From positions 1 to 64,000 of the forward strand of contig NZ_JALGBX010000023.1 in assembly GCF_022808175.1 (NCBI RefSeq): a DNA stretch of 64,000 nucleotides, read 5' to 3'. Under the pieces are notes generated by a model. It was not told the origin of the DNA. It saw only the letters and a program-made list of their open reading frames with translations, and ran no database searches. This document shows, piece after piece, positions 52,127 through 60,785 of this stretch (its first letter is position 1; every line of letters starts with the position of its first letter). The stretch is from Streptomyces sp. AP-93 (GTDB lineage Bacteria > Actinomycetota > Actinomycetes > Streptomycetales > Streptomycetaceae). The translations under genes and the position numbers were made by a program.

Positions 52127-52996
52127 ATGACCGCCCTGTTCGCCCTGGCCACCACCGTCCTGTGGGGCCTCGCCGACTTCGGCGGCGGGCTGCTGACCCG
52201 CCGCATACCCGCGCTCACGGTGGTCGTGGCCTCCCAGATCCTCGCCGTCCTCGTGCTGGGCGCGGTGGTCCTGGGGACCGGCGCCTGGCGGGAGGCGGGA
52301 CCGCAGCTCTGGTTCGCGGTGGGGGCGGGGCTGGTGGGGCCGGTCGCGATGCTCAGCTTCTACAAGGCGCTCGCGCTCGGCCCGATGGGCGTGGTCTCCC
52401 CGCTCGGCTCCCTCGGCGTGGTGGTGCCGATGGCCGCGGGGCTGCTCCTGGGCGAGCGGCCCGGCGCCGCCCAGCTCGCGGGGATCGCGGTGGCCGTCGT
52501 GGGCATCGTCCTCGCGGGCGGACCCGAGCTGCGCGGCGCTCCCGTACAGCGGCAGGCCGTCGTCCTCACCCTCGTCGCGGCCTTCGGCTTCGGCGCGGTG
52601 ATGGCCCTGATCGCCCCCGCCTCCTCCACCGTGCCGGGCCTGTTCCTCGCGCTGTTCGTCCAGCGCGTCACCAACGTCGCCGTCGGCGGCACGGCCCTGT
52701 GGGTGCGGACCCGGCGCGGCGCCCCGGCCCTCCCGGCGGGTACGGGCGGCCTGCGGATCCTGTGGGGGCTGCTGCCGGCGCTCGCCTTCGTCGGCCTCGC
52801 CGACGTCGCGGCGAACGGCACGTACTCCATCGCCGCCCAGCACGGCCCGGTCACCACCGCCGCCGTGCTCTCCTCCCTCTACCCGGTGATCACCGCCCTG
52901 GCCGCCTTCGCCGTGCTCAAGGAGCGCCTGCGCACCGTCCAGGCGGCGGGCGCGGGCCTGGCCCTGGCGGGCACGGTCCTCCTCGCGGCGGGCTAG
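52127..52996 (+). CDS. EamA/DMT-family transporter
   Basis: A 289-residue protein with about ten hydrophobic helices and two EamA repeats, the first ending near GLLLGERPGAAQLAGI and the second near AVLKERLRTVQAAGAGLA; the glutamate in each (GE-R, KERL) is typical of the superfamily. It probably exports or imports a small metabolite; substrate unknown. ATG at 52127. The upstream XRE-cupin gene is divergent and likely controls it. Confidence 0.92.
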   Translation: MTALFALATTVLWGLADFGGGLLTRRIPALTVVVASQILAVLVLGAVVLGTGAWREAGPQLWFAVGAGLVGPVAMLSFYKALALGPMGVVSPLGSLGVVVPMAAGLLLGERPGAAQLAGIAVAVVGIVLAGGPELRGAPVQRQAVVLTLVAAFGFGAVMALIAPASSTVPGLFLALFVQRVTNVAVGGTALWVRTRRGAPALPAGTGGLRILWGLLPALAFVGLADVAANGTYSIAAQHGPVTTAAVLSSLYPVITALAAFAVLKERLRTVQAAGAGLALAGTVLLAAG

Positions 52997-53068
52997 GGCC
53001 TGCCGTCAAACTCCCGTCGTCGCCCGAGGCAGACGGGAGTTTGACGACAGGCCCTTGGGCCTGTCGTC
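52996..53068 (+). terminator. Double overlapping hairpin after the EamA gene
   Basis: First hairpin: arms 52996-53018 and 53032-53054 (one mismatch in about 23 bp), starting in the stop codon of the transporter. Second hairpin: 53043-53054 with 53057-53068, using the right arm of the first. The two cannot form together. No T tail. Confidence 0.75.
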
Positions 53069-53171
53069 GAACCACCGTGGGAACCCGAGCCGTGTCCGGC
53101 GCGGGGCGGCCGCGCGTCACAGACCGGTCACAGGGACCACACAGCCCCCGTGACCCGGACAGAGTGGCGCG

Positions 53172-53633
53172 ATGCGCACTCACCAGACCGCCATCGCACT
53201 CGCCGCCGCGGGCCTCGGCCTTCTCACCCTCACCGGCTGCACCAGCGAGCCCGAGCCCGACGCCAAGCCGGTCTCTCCGCCGTCCGTTGCAGCATCCACC
53301 GCACCCACCGCCGCCGCCCCGGCCCCCACTTCCGCTCCCGCGAGCAGCAAGCCCGCCGCGCCGGCTGCCACGCCACCGGCAGCCCCCGCGCCGGCGCCCG
53401 CCCGGGCCGCCGTCCCCAACGGCGTCGGTCAGGTCCTGCAGACGGCCCAGGACAACGCGCAGGCCGCGGGGTTCTTCCTCCTCGGCTCCACCGACGCGCT
53501 CGGCCAGAGCCGCATGCAGGTCCTCGACCGGAACTGGAAGGTCTGCTCGCAGGCACCCGCCGCCGGCACGCAGACCGCCATCGGTACAAAGATCGTGTTC
53601 AACACGGTCAAACTCGAAGAAACCTGCCCCTGA
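53172..53633 (+). CDS. PASTA-like lipoprotein
   Basis: A 153-residue exported protein. A signal with hydrophobic core (IALAAAGLGLLTLTGC) ends in lipobox LTGC, so it is likely lipid-anchored. A Pro/Ala/Ser linker of about 55 residues follows, then a single PASTA-like domain (VPNGVGQVLQTAQDNAQAAGF to WKVCSQAPAAGT) with a Cys pair that may bond. PASTA domains bind peptidoglycan fragments or beta-lactams; function here is inferred. ATG at 53172. Confidence 0.85.
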   Translation: MRTHQTAIALAAAGLGLLTLTGCTSEPEPDAKPVSPPSVAASTAPTAAAPAPTSAPASSKPAAPAATPPAAPAPAPARAAVPNGVGQVLQTAQDNAQAAGFFLLGSTDALGQSRMQVLDRNWKVCSQAPAAGTQTAIGTKIVFNTVKLEETCP

Positions 53634-53716
53634 CCCACCCCCCCCCTGCTGCCCGGCGACCGGGCGGCAGGCCGCGGGAGTCGCCGCAGGCCCGGCAGGC
53701 CCAGCAGGCCCCGCCT

Positions 53717-54475
53717 TCACTCCGGCTCGGTCACGTCCGCCAGTGCGCGCAACTGCTCCGGGGTCACCCCGTCGGGTATCGGGACCGGCGCCGGGGTGCG
53801 CAGCGGCGGCTGCCAGCCCGTCTCGGGGTCCCAGCGGCGGACGATCCGCGCGGGCGCCCCCGCCACCACGGCGTGGTCCGGCACATCACCCCGTACGACG
53901 GCCCCCGCCGCCACCACGACGTTGCGGCCCAGTCGCGCCCCGGGCAGGATCACCGCGCCGGTCCCCAGCCAGCAGCCCGGCCCGATCTCCACCGGGGCGC
54001 TGCGCGGCCACTGCTTGCCGATGGGCTCGTGCGGGTCGTCGTAGCTGTGGTTGGTGGAGGTGATGTACACGCCGGGACCGCAGAAGGTGTCGTTGCCGAT
54101 GGTGATCCGGGTGTCGGCGATGACGTGGCTGTCCCGGCCGATGACCACGCCGTTGCCGAGGACCAGGACCGGTTCGGCGCCGAGGTCGAGGTCGGGCATC
54201 ATCCCGGCGGTGAGCGTGACCTGTTCCCCGATGATGCAGTGGTCTCCGAGCCGGATCCAGGGCGCGCCGAAGACCGTGCCCTGCGGGAAGGCGAGCCGGG
54301 TGCCGTGCCCGATCGCGCCGAAGCGCAGCCCTCCGGGGGTCTGGGCGGTGACCGCGCCGGCCCGCTGCATCCAGCGCCAGCCCGCGTGGACCGCGCGCCC
54401 GGCGAGCCGGCGGCGCAGCGCCGTCAGGGAGGAGAGCGCCGTCAGAGAAGAGAACGTGTTCTGGTTCTTCGCCAC
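53717..54475 (-). CDS. Left-handed beta-helix acyltransferase
   Basis: A 252-residue protein with hexapeptide repeats (IGEQVTLTAGMM, VIGRDSHVIADTRITIGND, CWLGTGAVILPGARLGRNVVV) and an STNHSYDDP segment like CatB/LacA-type O-acetyltransferases. The acceptor is unknown, possibly a sugar or cell-wall polymer. GTG at 54475 (VAKNQNTFSSL) is chosen; the upstream frame is Arg/Pro-rich and unlikely. Its N-terminus carries the duplicated hexapeptide SSLTAL-SSLTAL from an 18-bp direct repeat. Confidence 0.86.
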   Translation of the reverse strand: MAKNQNTFSSLTALSSLTALRRRLAGRAVHAGWRWMQRAGAVTAQTPGGLRFGAIGHGTRLAFPQGTVFGAPWIRLGDHCIIGEQVTLTAGMMPDLDLGAEPVLVLGNGVVIGRDSHVIADTRITIGNDTFCGPGVYITSTNHSYDDPHEPIGKQWPRSAPVEIGPGCWLGTGAVILPGARLGRNVVVAAGAVVRGDVPDHAVVAGAPARIVRRWDPETGWQPPLRTPAPVPIPDGVTPEQLRALADVTEPE

Positions 54476-54600
54476 CGGGTCACCGTAGCGCGCGGGGGCC
54501 CGGGCCGCGCCGTGATCTTCACCCCATCCCCGGGGGCGCGGACGGCGTGGCCTACGGTTCCGGTAGCGCGACACGACGTACTGGAAGAGGAAGAGAACAC

Positions 54601-55146
54601 ATGACGCAGCAGGCGGCCCAGGCACTCGTGGCGGGTGTCGGCGGGAAGAACCCCGTGATCGATCCGACGGCGTTCACCGCTCCCACCTCCGTCGTGGTCG
54701 GGGACGTCACCCTCGGCGCGGGGTCGAGCATCTGGTACTCGGCGGTGCTCCGCGCGGACTGCGGTCCGATCACGCTCGGTGCCGACAGCAACGTGCAGGA
54801 CAACTGCACCGTGCACGTGGACCCCGGATTCCCGGTCTCCATCGGCGAGCGGGTGTCCATCGGCCACAACGCCGTCGTGCACGGCTGCACGGTCGAGGAC
54901 GACTGCCTGATCGGGATGGGCGCGACGATCCTCAACGGCGCGGTGATCGGCGCCGGCTCGCTGGTGGCCGCCCAGGCGCTGGTCCCGCAGGGCATGGTCG
55001 TCCCGCCCGGTTCGCTGGTCGCGGGCGTCCCGGCGAAGGTGCGGCGCGAGCTGACCGCGGAGGAGCGCGAGGGCCTCAAGGTCAACGCCCTCATGTACAC
55101 CGAACTGGCCGAGCAGCACCGCGCCTCGGTGACCCCGGGCGCGTAA
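54601..55146 (+). CDS. Gamma-class carbonic anhydrase-like protein
   Basis: A 181-residue left-handed beta-helix protein (LGAGSSIWYSAVLRADCGPI, DNCTVHVDPG, SIGHNAVVHGCTVEDD, LVAGVPAKVRRELT). Three His in TVHV and HNAVVH match zinc ligands of gamma-carbonic anhydrases. Some relatives are inactive or act as acetyltransferases. ATG at 54601 is 125 bp from the divergent acyltransferase start. Context gives no further clue. Confidence 0.91.
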   Translation: MTQQAAQALVAGVGGKNPVIDPTAFTAPTSVVVGDVTLGAGSSIWYSAVLRADCGPITLGADSNVQDNCTVHVDPGFPVSIGERVSIGHNAVVHGCTVEDDCLIGMGATILNGAVIGAGSLVAAQALVPQGMVVPPGSLVAGVPAKVRRELTAEEREGLKVNALMYTELAEQHRASVTPGA

Positions 55147-55215
55147 CGTGCGCCGGCGCCCGGTGCGCGCCGCTGCTCCCCCGCCCGCCCTCGGGCCGGG
55201 CGGGGACCCGGCCTC

Positions 55216-55917
55216 TCAGTCGGTGAGCACGGCCGGAGCGGCCGAGGCCTGCCCCGGCACCGGCGCCGCGTGCGGGGCGTCATCCGGCGCGGCGGCCTCG
55301 GCCCGTGCCGCCTCGGCCGCCTTCTTCATCCGTCCGCGCACCACCACGGTCATGGCGAGCCCGCAGACGAGGGCCAGGGCGAGGGCCACCCACGAGAACC
55401 CCTTCAGCCACGGCTCGGCGACGATCCCGATCGAGTAGATGACGGCCGTCGTGCCGCCCGCCCACAGGATCCCGCCGAGGACGTTCGCGATGAGGAACCG
55501 CCAGTAGGGCATGTGCAGGACACCCGCCAGCGGACCCGCGAAGATCCGCAGCAGGGCCACGAACCGCCCGAAGAAGACGGCCCACATGCCCCACTTGTCG
55601 AAGGAGCGCTCCGCCATGGCCACCTGGTCCGGCCCGAAGTGCTTGGGGAAGCGCCGGCCCAGCCGCTCCAGCATCGGTTTCCCGCCCCTGCGGCCGATCG
55701 CGTAGCCGATCGAGTCGCCCACGATCGCCCCGGTGGTCGCGCAGATGCCCAGCACCACGGGGTCGATGTGTCCCTGCTGCGAGGCCAGCAGCGCCGAGCT
55801 GACCAGGACGATCTCCCCCGGCAGCGGGATGCCGAGGCTTTCCAGTCCGATGACGATCCCCACCAGGAGGTAGATGCTGACCGCCGGAATCGTCTCCAGC
55901 CATTCCTGGATGTGCAC
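55216..55917 (-). CDS. DedA-family membrane protein
   Basis: A 233-residue SNARE-associated/DedA protein with about six hydrophobic segments. ESLGIPLPGEIVLVSSALLA near the N-terminus holds the conserved acidic residue, and FFGRFVALLRIFAGPLAG the conserved arginine motif. Family members flip or scramble undecaprenyl phosphate or phospholipids. The C-terminal 45 residues are Ala/Asp-rich and cytoplasmic. Start GTG at 55917 (MHIQEWLET). It follows a GH3 gene after 60 bp on the same strand. Confidence 0.93.
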   Translation of the reverse strand: MHIQEWLETIPAVSIYLLVGIVIGLESLGIPLPGEIVLVSSALLASQQGHIDPVVLGICATTGAIVGDSIGYAIGRRGGKPMLERLGRRFPKHFGPDQVAMAERSFDKWGMWAVFFGRFVALLRIFAGPLAGVLHMPYWRFLIANVLGGILWAGGTTAVIYSIGIVAEPWLKGFSWVALALALVCGLAMTVVVRGRMKKAAEAARAEAAAPDDAPHAAPVPGQASAAPAVLTD

Positions 55918-55977
55918 CGGTACGTCCTCCTGAGTTCTCCGCCCGGCCCGCCCCCTGTGGCGGGCCGAACGGGCAGC

Positions 55978-58503
55978 CTATCCGGTCGCCACCACAGCCT
56001 TTGCCCGCAGCGGCAGTTCGCGCGAGGAACGCCCCGCGAACACCTCCCGCCGGCCTGTCCCCAGGACCCACGCGTCCCGCTGCGGATCCCACGACGACAG
56101 CGTGCGCGCGTCGATGTCCAGGACGATCCGCCGGGTCTCTCCGGGCTCGAGGGTCAGGCGCCGGTACCCGGCCAGCGCCCGGACCGGCTGGTCCAGTTTC
56201 AGGTCCGGGGACGGGCCCACGTAGACCTGGGCCACCTCGGTGCCCGTGCGGCGTCCCGTGTTGCGGACGGTGAACTCCACGCGCAGCCCGCTCCGCTTCC
56301 CGTGCGCGCCGCCCGGCCGGACGGCGAGCTTCTCGTACGCCCAGGACGTGTACGAGAGCCCGTGCCCGAAGGCGAACAGCGGAGCCACCCGCTGCTGGTC
56401 GTACCAGCGGTGGCCCACGTGCACCCCCTCGGTGTACTCCTGGCGCCCGCCCACTCCCGGGTAGCGCATCAGGTCGGCGGCGACCGGGGTCGCCCGCTCG
56501 TCGGCCGGGAAGGTCTGGGTGAGGCGGCCGCCCGGGTCCGCGTCGCCGAAGAGCACGTCGGCGGTGGCGGCCGCGCCCTCCTGGCCCGGGTAGTACATCT
56601 GGAGGACTGCTCCGGTACGTGAGAGCCACGGCATGGTCGTACCGGAGGAGGTGTTGAGCACCACCGTGGTGCGCGGGTTGGCCGCGGCGACCGCCTCGAT
56701 CAGCGCCGCCTGGCCGCCGGGGAGGCCCAGGGAGGTGCGGTCGCTGCCCTCGGTGGCGTCCTCGTAGGCGAACAGCACCACGCTGCGGGCCGCCCTGGCC
56801 GCCTTGACGGCCTCGGCGACGTCGGCGGCCCGGGTCGCCTTCGTGGTGTGCCGCAGCCGCAGCCGCTGCCCCTTCGGCCCGCCCTCGGCGAAGACGGCGA
56901 GGCGGTGTTCGCCCGCCTTGAGCGCGAGGGTGCGGCGGCGCACGGTGCGGCCGTCGGGCGCGGCGCCGAGCAGTCCGCCGGCGAACTGCTCGGCCACGCC
57001 CTGCCGTACGGGGAAGAGTTCCTCCCCGTCGAGCCGGACGGAAGGCCGTTTCCCGGTGTAGTGGACGAGCAGGGTCCACTCGTCGTCGGCGGCCAGCCGG
57101 AAGGTCCCCTGGAACCCCCAGGTGCGCCCGGGGGCCACCGCCCGGTCGTCGAGGCCGGGGTCGGGCGCCAGCAGTTTCGCCGGCAGCGGGCGCCCGTACA
57201 GGTCCTCGCCGAGCGCGTAGCCCACCGTGGAGCCGCTCCCGGCCCGCCGCCGGATCTCGTCGAGGGGGGCGGCGGCCGCGTCCGGCACCACGTGGGCGCT
57301 GCCGCCGCCGCCGACGAAGGGGGTCCGCCCGGTGGGGCCGATCACGGCGATGGAGCGGGCGGCGGGTCCCGTCAGCGGCAGGGTGGCCCGCTCGTTGCGC
57401 AGCAGGACCGCTCCGGCCGTGGCGATCTGCCGTGCGGTGCGGGCCCCGGCGGCGGCGTCCCGGGCGGGCCGGGCGGCGGGGTGCCCGGCGAGCAGTCCGA
57501 CGCGGTCCAGGGTGGTCAGGATCCGGCGTACGGCGAGGTCCACGGTGCCCTCGTGGACGGAGCCGCCGCGCACCGCCTCCCGGAGCGGGGCGCCGTAATG
57601 GGTCCCCCCGGGCATCTCCATGTCGAGGCCCGCGCCGATCGCGGCGACGGTGCTGTGGGTGGCGTTCCAGTCCGACATCACCCAGCCGTCGAACCCCCAG
57701 CGCCCGCGGAGCAGTTCGTCGAGGAGGGGCTTGCTCTCGCAGGCGTAGACCCCGTTGACCTTGTTGTAGGCACCCATCACGGCGCCGGCCCCGGCGGCCA
57801 CGGCGGCTTCGAAGCCCCGTAGCTCCGTCTCGTGGAGGGTCTGTCCGGCGGCGATCACGTCGACGGTGTCGCGGCCCTTCTCCTGGTTGTTGAGCGCGAA
57901 GTGCTTGACGGTGGCGATGAGGCCCTCGTCCTGGATGCCCCGGACGACCTCGGCGACCAGGTCGGCCGTCAGCTTCGGATCCTCCGAGAACGTCTCGAAG
58001 TTCCGCCCGGCGTACGGGGTGCGGATCAGGTTGGCCATCGGGGAGAGGAGCACGTCGATGCCGAGCGCGCGGCCCTCGCGGCCGATGACCCGCCCGTACG
58101 CGCGGGCGAGCGCCGGGTCGAAGGCGGAGGCGAGCAGGACCGGCGCGGGCAGCGCGGTGGCGGGCCTGGCGACGCGGACGCCGGCCGGACCGTCGGCGAG
58201 GCGGAGCGCGGGGATGCCCAGGCGCGGGATGCCGGGCACGTAGCCGGCCTGGCCGAGCGGGTCCGGGTCCGGGCCGCCGTGCAGCAGGACGGTCTTCTCC
58301 TCCAGGGTGAGCCGCTCCAGCAGGGCGTCGATCCGGGCGGTGCGGCCGGCCGCGGGTGCGGCGGCGGGGGACCTCGCGGAGCCGGAGGCCTTACGGGGCT
58401 GCGTGCCGGGCGGCGGCGCCGGTACGCAGCCGGCCGCGCCGAGGGCCGCGCCCATCGCTCCGAGGAGGCGCATCGCACGGCGCCTGGACACGGCCTCGCT
58501 CAT
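55978..58503 (-). CDS. Secreted GH3 beta-glycosidase lipoprotein
   Basis: An 841-residue glycoside hydrolase of family 3. A twin-arginine N-terminus (SRRRAMRLLGAMG) and a lipobox-like LGAAGC indicate export and probable lipid anchoring. The N-terminal TIM barrel holds LRLADGPAGVR and the nucleophile motif GFDGWVMSDWNATHS. The GH3 C-terminal domain with a PA14-like insert (about 450-590) is followed by an FnIII-like domain (about 740-830, ending in REVFAGRSSRELPL). ATG at 58503 follows AGGGAG. The substrate is probably a plant or fungal beta-glucoside, not resolvable. Confidence 0.92.
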   Translation of the reverse strand: MSEAVSRRRAMRLLGAMGAALGAAGCVPAPPPGTQPRKASGSARSPAAAPAAGRTARIDALLERLTLEEKTVLLHGGPDPDPLGQAGYVPGIPRLGIPALRLADGPAGVRVARPATALPAPVLLASAFDPALARAYGRVIGREGRALGIDVLLSPMANLIRTPYAGRNFETFSEDPKLTADLVAEVVRGIQDEGLIATVKHFALNNQEKGRDTVDVIAAGQTLHETELRGFEAAVAAGAGAVMGAYNKVNGVYACESKPLLDELLRGRWGFDGWVMSDWNATHSTVAAIGAGLDMEMPGGTHYGAPLREAVRGGSVHEGTVDLAVRRILTTLDRVGLLAGHPAARPARDAAAGARTARQIATAGAVLLRNERATLPLTGPAARSIAVIGPTGRTPFVGGGGSAHVVPDAAAAPLDEIRRRAGSGSTVGYALGEDLYGRPLPAKLLAPDPGLDDRAVAPGRTWGFQGTFRLAADDEWTLLVHYTGKRPSVRLDGEELFPVRQGVAEQFAGGLLGAAPDGRTVRRRTLALKAGEHRLAVFAEGGPKGQRLRLRHTTKATRAADVAEAVKAARAARSVVLFAYEDATEGSDRTSLGLPGGQAALIEAVAAANPRTTVVLNTSSGTTMPWLSRTGAVLQMYYPGQEGAAATADVLFGDADPGGRLTQTFPADERATPVAADLMRYPGVGGRQEYTEGVHVGHRWYDQQRVAPLFAFGHGLSYTSWAYEKLAVRPGGAHGKRSGLRVEFTVRNTGRRTGTEVAQVYVGPSPDLKLDQPVRALAGYRRLTLEPGETRRIVLDIDARTLSSWDPQRDAWVLGTGRREVFAGRSSRELPLRAKAVVATG

Positions 58504-58621
58504 GGGCGCTCCCTGCGGCGTGGGCATCGGCGTCAGGTGGCGGGAGCGGCCCGCGCCGGACCGCTCCCGCCGCCCACTGTGCGCCGACCGCCGCGCGGGC
58601 CCGCTTCAGGCGCGCCACCAC

Positions 58622-58871
58622 GACGCCGATGTTCAGCCCTGTGGCGGCTCCCGCACGAGACCGGCAGACGCCGGGGTCAACCCCGAGGCGGCTCCCCCAC
58701 GCGACCGGCAGGCGCTGTGTTCAACCCCGATGCGGCTCCCCCGCAAGGCCACCAGGCGCCGAGGTTCAACCCCGAGGCGGCTCCCCCACGCGACCGGCAG
58801 ACGCCGAGGTTCAGCCCCGAGGCGGCTCCCCCGCAAGCCCGGCAGACGCCGGGGTTCAGCCCTGCGGCTGC
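58622..58871. repeat. 45-bp tandem-repeat array (about 5.5 copies)
   Basis: Copies run 58622-58666, 58667-58710 (44 bp), 58711-58754 (44 bp), 58755-58799, 58800-58844 and a partial copy from 58845. Each has GTTCAACCCCGAGGCGGCTC or close variants, and copies alternate between CCCACGCGACCGG and CCCGCAAGCCCGG forms. It lies between the divergent GH3 gene and the end of the RHH gene and enters that gene's last codons. Unit length changes (44/45) rule out one continuous coding frame. Confidence 0.92.
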
Positions 58872-59062
58872 CCGCCGGGGTCGGCCTCGCGCCGGGGCTC
58901 GTCCTGGAGCTGGACCCGCGCCTCGGTGCGGTGGCCGCGCTCGACGTAGTCCCGTACGACGGCCTCCACGGCGTCCTGGGGCGAACCGATCCCGGCGAGG
59001 ACCATCACCTCCACCACGAGCTCGGCGTCGAGGCTGATGCTGATCTTGGCTCGGCCCGGCAC
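58856..59062 (-). CDS. Ribbon-helix-helix (VapB-like) protein, orphan
   Basis: A 68-residue protein with a CopG/RHH fold: KISISLDAELVVEVMVLAGI for the strand and first helix, then QDAVEAVVRDYVERGHR. VapB-type antitoxins look like this, but no toxin gene is adjacent, so it may be a stand-alone regulator. The last residues (PGGQPQG) are encoded by the partial repeat copy of the 45-bp array, suggesting that the array has reshaped the 3' end. ATG at 59062. Confidence 0.8.
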   Translation of the reverse strand: MPGRAKISISLDAELVVEVMVLAGIGSPQDAVEAVVRDYVERGHRTEARVQLQDEPRREADPGGQPQG

Positions 59063-59105
59063 GGGACCCCCTCCATCCGTCGTCGGAGGAGGGACTCTAG
59101 CGGGG

Positions 59106-59558
59106 TCAGGCGTTCGGCCGCAGCGTCCAGACCACGGTCATCTCGCCGGTCACGGCCTCGTCCTCGCGCTGGATGGCGATGGTGACGGGGAACTCGGGGC
59201 GGCCGCCCGCGTCGAGTTCGGCGACGACCTCGGCGGCCGGGCGGCCGAGGGTGGCGGTGGCCGTCACGACGCCCTTGGCGAGCTTCTTGTAGCCGATCTC
59301 CGCCTTCACCGCGAGGGGCACCGCGCGCGAGAGCTGGTCGCCGAAGGCGGCCAGGACGATCGCGCCGCTCGCGGACTCGGCGAGGGTGAACATGGCGCCG
59401 GCGTGCGGGCCGCCGAGGTGGTTGTGGAAGTCCGGCTGGTCCGGGAGCCGGACGACGGCACGCTCGGGGGTGGTCTCCACGAACTGGAGGTTCAGGGTCT
59501 TGGCCATCGGCACGGTCGCGGCGAGCAGTTCGCCCACGTTCATCTGTTCAGCGCTCAT
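59106..59558 (-). CDS. Hotdog-fold thioesterase-like protein (DUF4442/PaaI)
   Basis: A 150-residue hotdog protein. DFHNHLGGPHAGAMFTLAE is the conserved loop and helix with the likely catalytic residues; LGRPAAEVVAELDAGGRPEF and QREDEAVTGEMTVVWTL complete the sheet. It likely hydrolyses acyl-CoA thioesters. ATG at 59558 (MSAEQMNVGELL) is used; the longer frame extends through the divergent promoter region and is rejected. Confidence 0.9.
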   Translation of the reverse strand: MSAEQMNVGELLAATVPMAKTLNLQFVETTPERAVVRLPDQPDFHNHLGGPHAGAMFTLAESASGAIVLAAFGDQLSRAVPLAVKAEIGYKKLAKGVVTATATLGRPAAEVVAELDAGGRPEFPVTIAIQREDEAVTGEMTVVWTLRPNA

Positions 59559-59653
59559 GGGACGCGATGTTACCCGCGAGTAGTAGGCGTTGGCCATACC
59601 CGCACGGGGGCGGCCGTGGATCCCCGACCGCACTCCCACTATCGTTACCGGCC

Positions 59654-60715
59654 ATGTGGCCAGGACAGCAGCAGCCGCCCGGGGGCGAACCGAACCCCCA
59701 GGACGCGCATCAGAACCCGTACCAGCAGCAGCCGGGAACACCGAACCCGTACCAGCAGCAACCGCCCACGGCGGCGTACGGGGAGCAGCAGCAGCCCGGC
59801 TACGGGTACCCGCAGCAGCCCCCCGCTCCCCAGGCGTGGGGCCAGCAGCCCCCGACCGTTCCCGTACCCCAGTGGGGCGGCACCCCGCCGCCTCAGCCCC
59901 CGCGCGGCGGGAGCCCGTTCGCGACCAGGACCGTGGCCATCGTCGCGGCCTCGGCCGTCGTCGTGGCGGCCGCCGCCACCGGGGCGTTCGTCCTGACCCG
60001 GGACGACAAGGGCTCCAACCAGGCGGACGGCAAGCCGAGCTCCTCGCCCTCCGCCCCGGCCTCCTCCGCCGCTCCCGCCCCGGCGAGCCCGAGCGCCAAC
60101 CCGCGCGGCGGCGCCGAGGTCAAGCCGGTGATCCCCGGCTGGAAGGTCGTCCTCAACCCGAAGCGCGGCACCGCCTTCGACGTCCCGCCGGACTGGGACG
60201 TCCAGTCCTCGGGCCTGTCCATCGGCTTCGGGGACGAATCCAAGAACGACGGCACGGCCATCGTCATGATGGGGGCGCCCGCCATCCTCAAGGAGGAGTG
60301 GTGCATGGTCGACTCCGACAAGGACGGCAAGGAGGATTCGACCTCACTGGCCGCCACCGGCACCAAGGGCGGCATGGGCGCGAAGGGCACCGCCGAGGCC
60401 GCGTACAACGAGGCCGGCAACTGGGCCTTCGCCGCGTACGCGCAGAAGGCGCCGAAGGGCACCACCAAGGTCGCCGAGGCGAAGGAGTACACGACCTCCT
60501 CCGGACTCAAGGGCCACATGGCGACCGCGACCGTCAGCGGCCTGCCCAAGGAGAACAAGTGCTCCTCCGACGGCAAGTCCGTCTCCTTCAGCTTCCTGAC
60601 CGCCAACGGTGACCTCTGCACCTGGATCCTCTACGGCGCCGCCGGTGTCCCGGGCGAAGTGAGCAAGGAGACCTACGAGAAGATCCTGAGCAGCGTCCGC
60701 CTCAACGCGGGCTGA
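59654..60715 (+). CDS. Single-pass membrane protein with Gln/Pro-rich N-terminus
   Basis: A 353-residue protein. The first 90 residues are Pro/Gln/Tyr-rich and repetitive (NPYQQQPGTPNPYQQQPP), likely cytoplasmic. One transmembrane helix (about 95-115, VAIVAASAVVVAAAATGAFVL) is followed by a Ser/Ala/Pro linker and an extracellular domain of about 200 residues with WKVVLNPKRGTAFDVPPDWDV and cysteines in EWCMV, NKCSS and DLCTW. I do not recognise the domain; streptomycetes carry many such paralogues. ATG at 59654 fits the divergent start with the hotdog gene. Confidence 0.87.
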   Translation: MWPGQQQPPGGEPNPQDAHQNPYQQQPGTPNPYQQQPPTAAYGEQQQPGYGYPQQPPAPQAWGQQPPTVPVPQWGGTPPPQPPRGGSPFATRTVAIVAASAVVVAAAATGAFVLTRDDKGSNQADGKPSSSPSAPASSAAPAPASPSANPRGGAEVKPVIPGWKVVLNPKRGTAFDVPPDWDVQSSGLSIGFGDESKNDGTAIVMMGAPAILKEEWCMVDSDKDGKEDSTSLAATGTKGGMGAKGTAEAAYNEAGNWAFAAYAQKAPKGTTKVAEAKEYTTSSGLKGHMATATVSGLPKENKCSSDGKSVSFSFLTANGDLCTWILYGAAGVPGEVSKETYEKILSSVRLNAG

Positions 60716-60731
60716 TCTCCCACGCCCTGCC

Positions 60732-60769
60732 TCCCGGGCCGGAAATCCGCTTGGATTCCCGGCCCGGGA
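60732..60769 (+). terminator. Hairpin terminator before the MFS gene
   Basis: Stem TCCCGGGCCGG (60732-60742) with its complement (60759-60769) around a 16-base loop that can extend the stem by GGAA/TTCC. It starts 17 bp after the upstream stop codon. Confidence 0.75.
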
Positions 60770-60785
60770 CGGGGATAGTCCGGGG

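Noticed and set aside
58622..58871. Tandem array considered as a CRISPR array
   Set aside because: Units are contiguous with no unique spacers, lengths are 44-45 bp, and no cas genes are present in the window.
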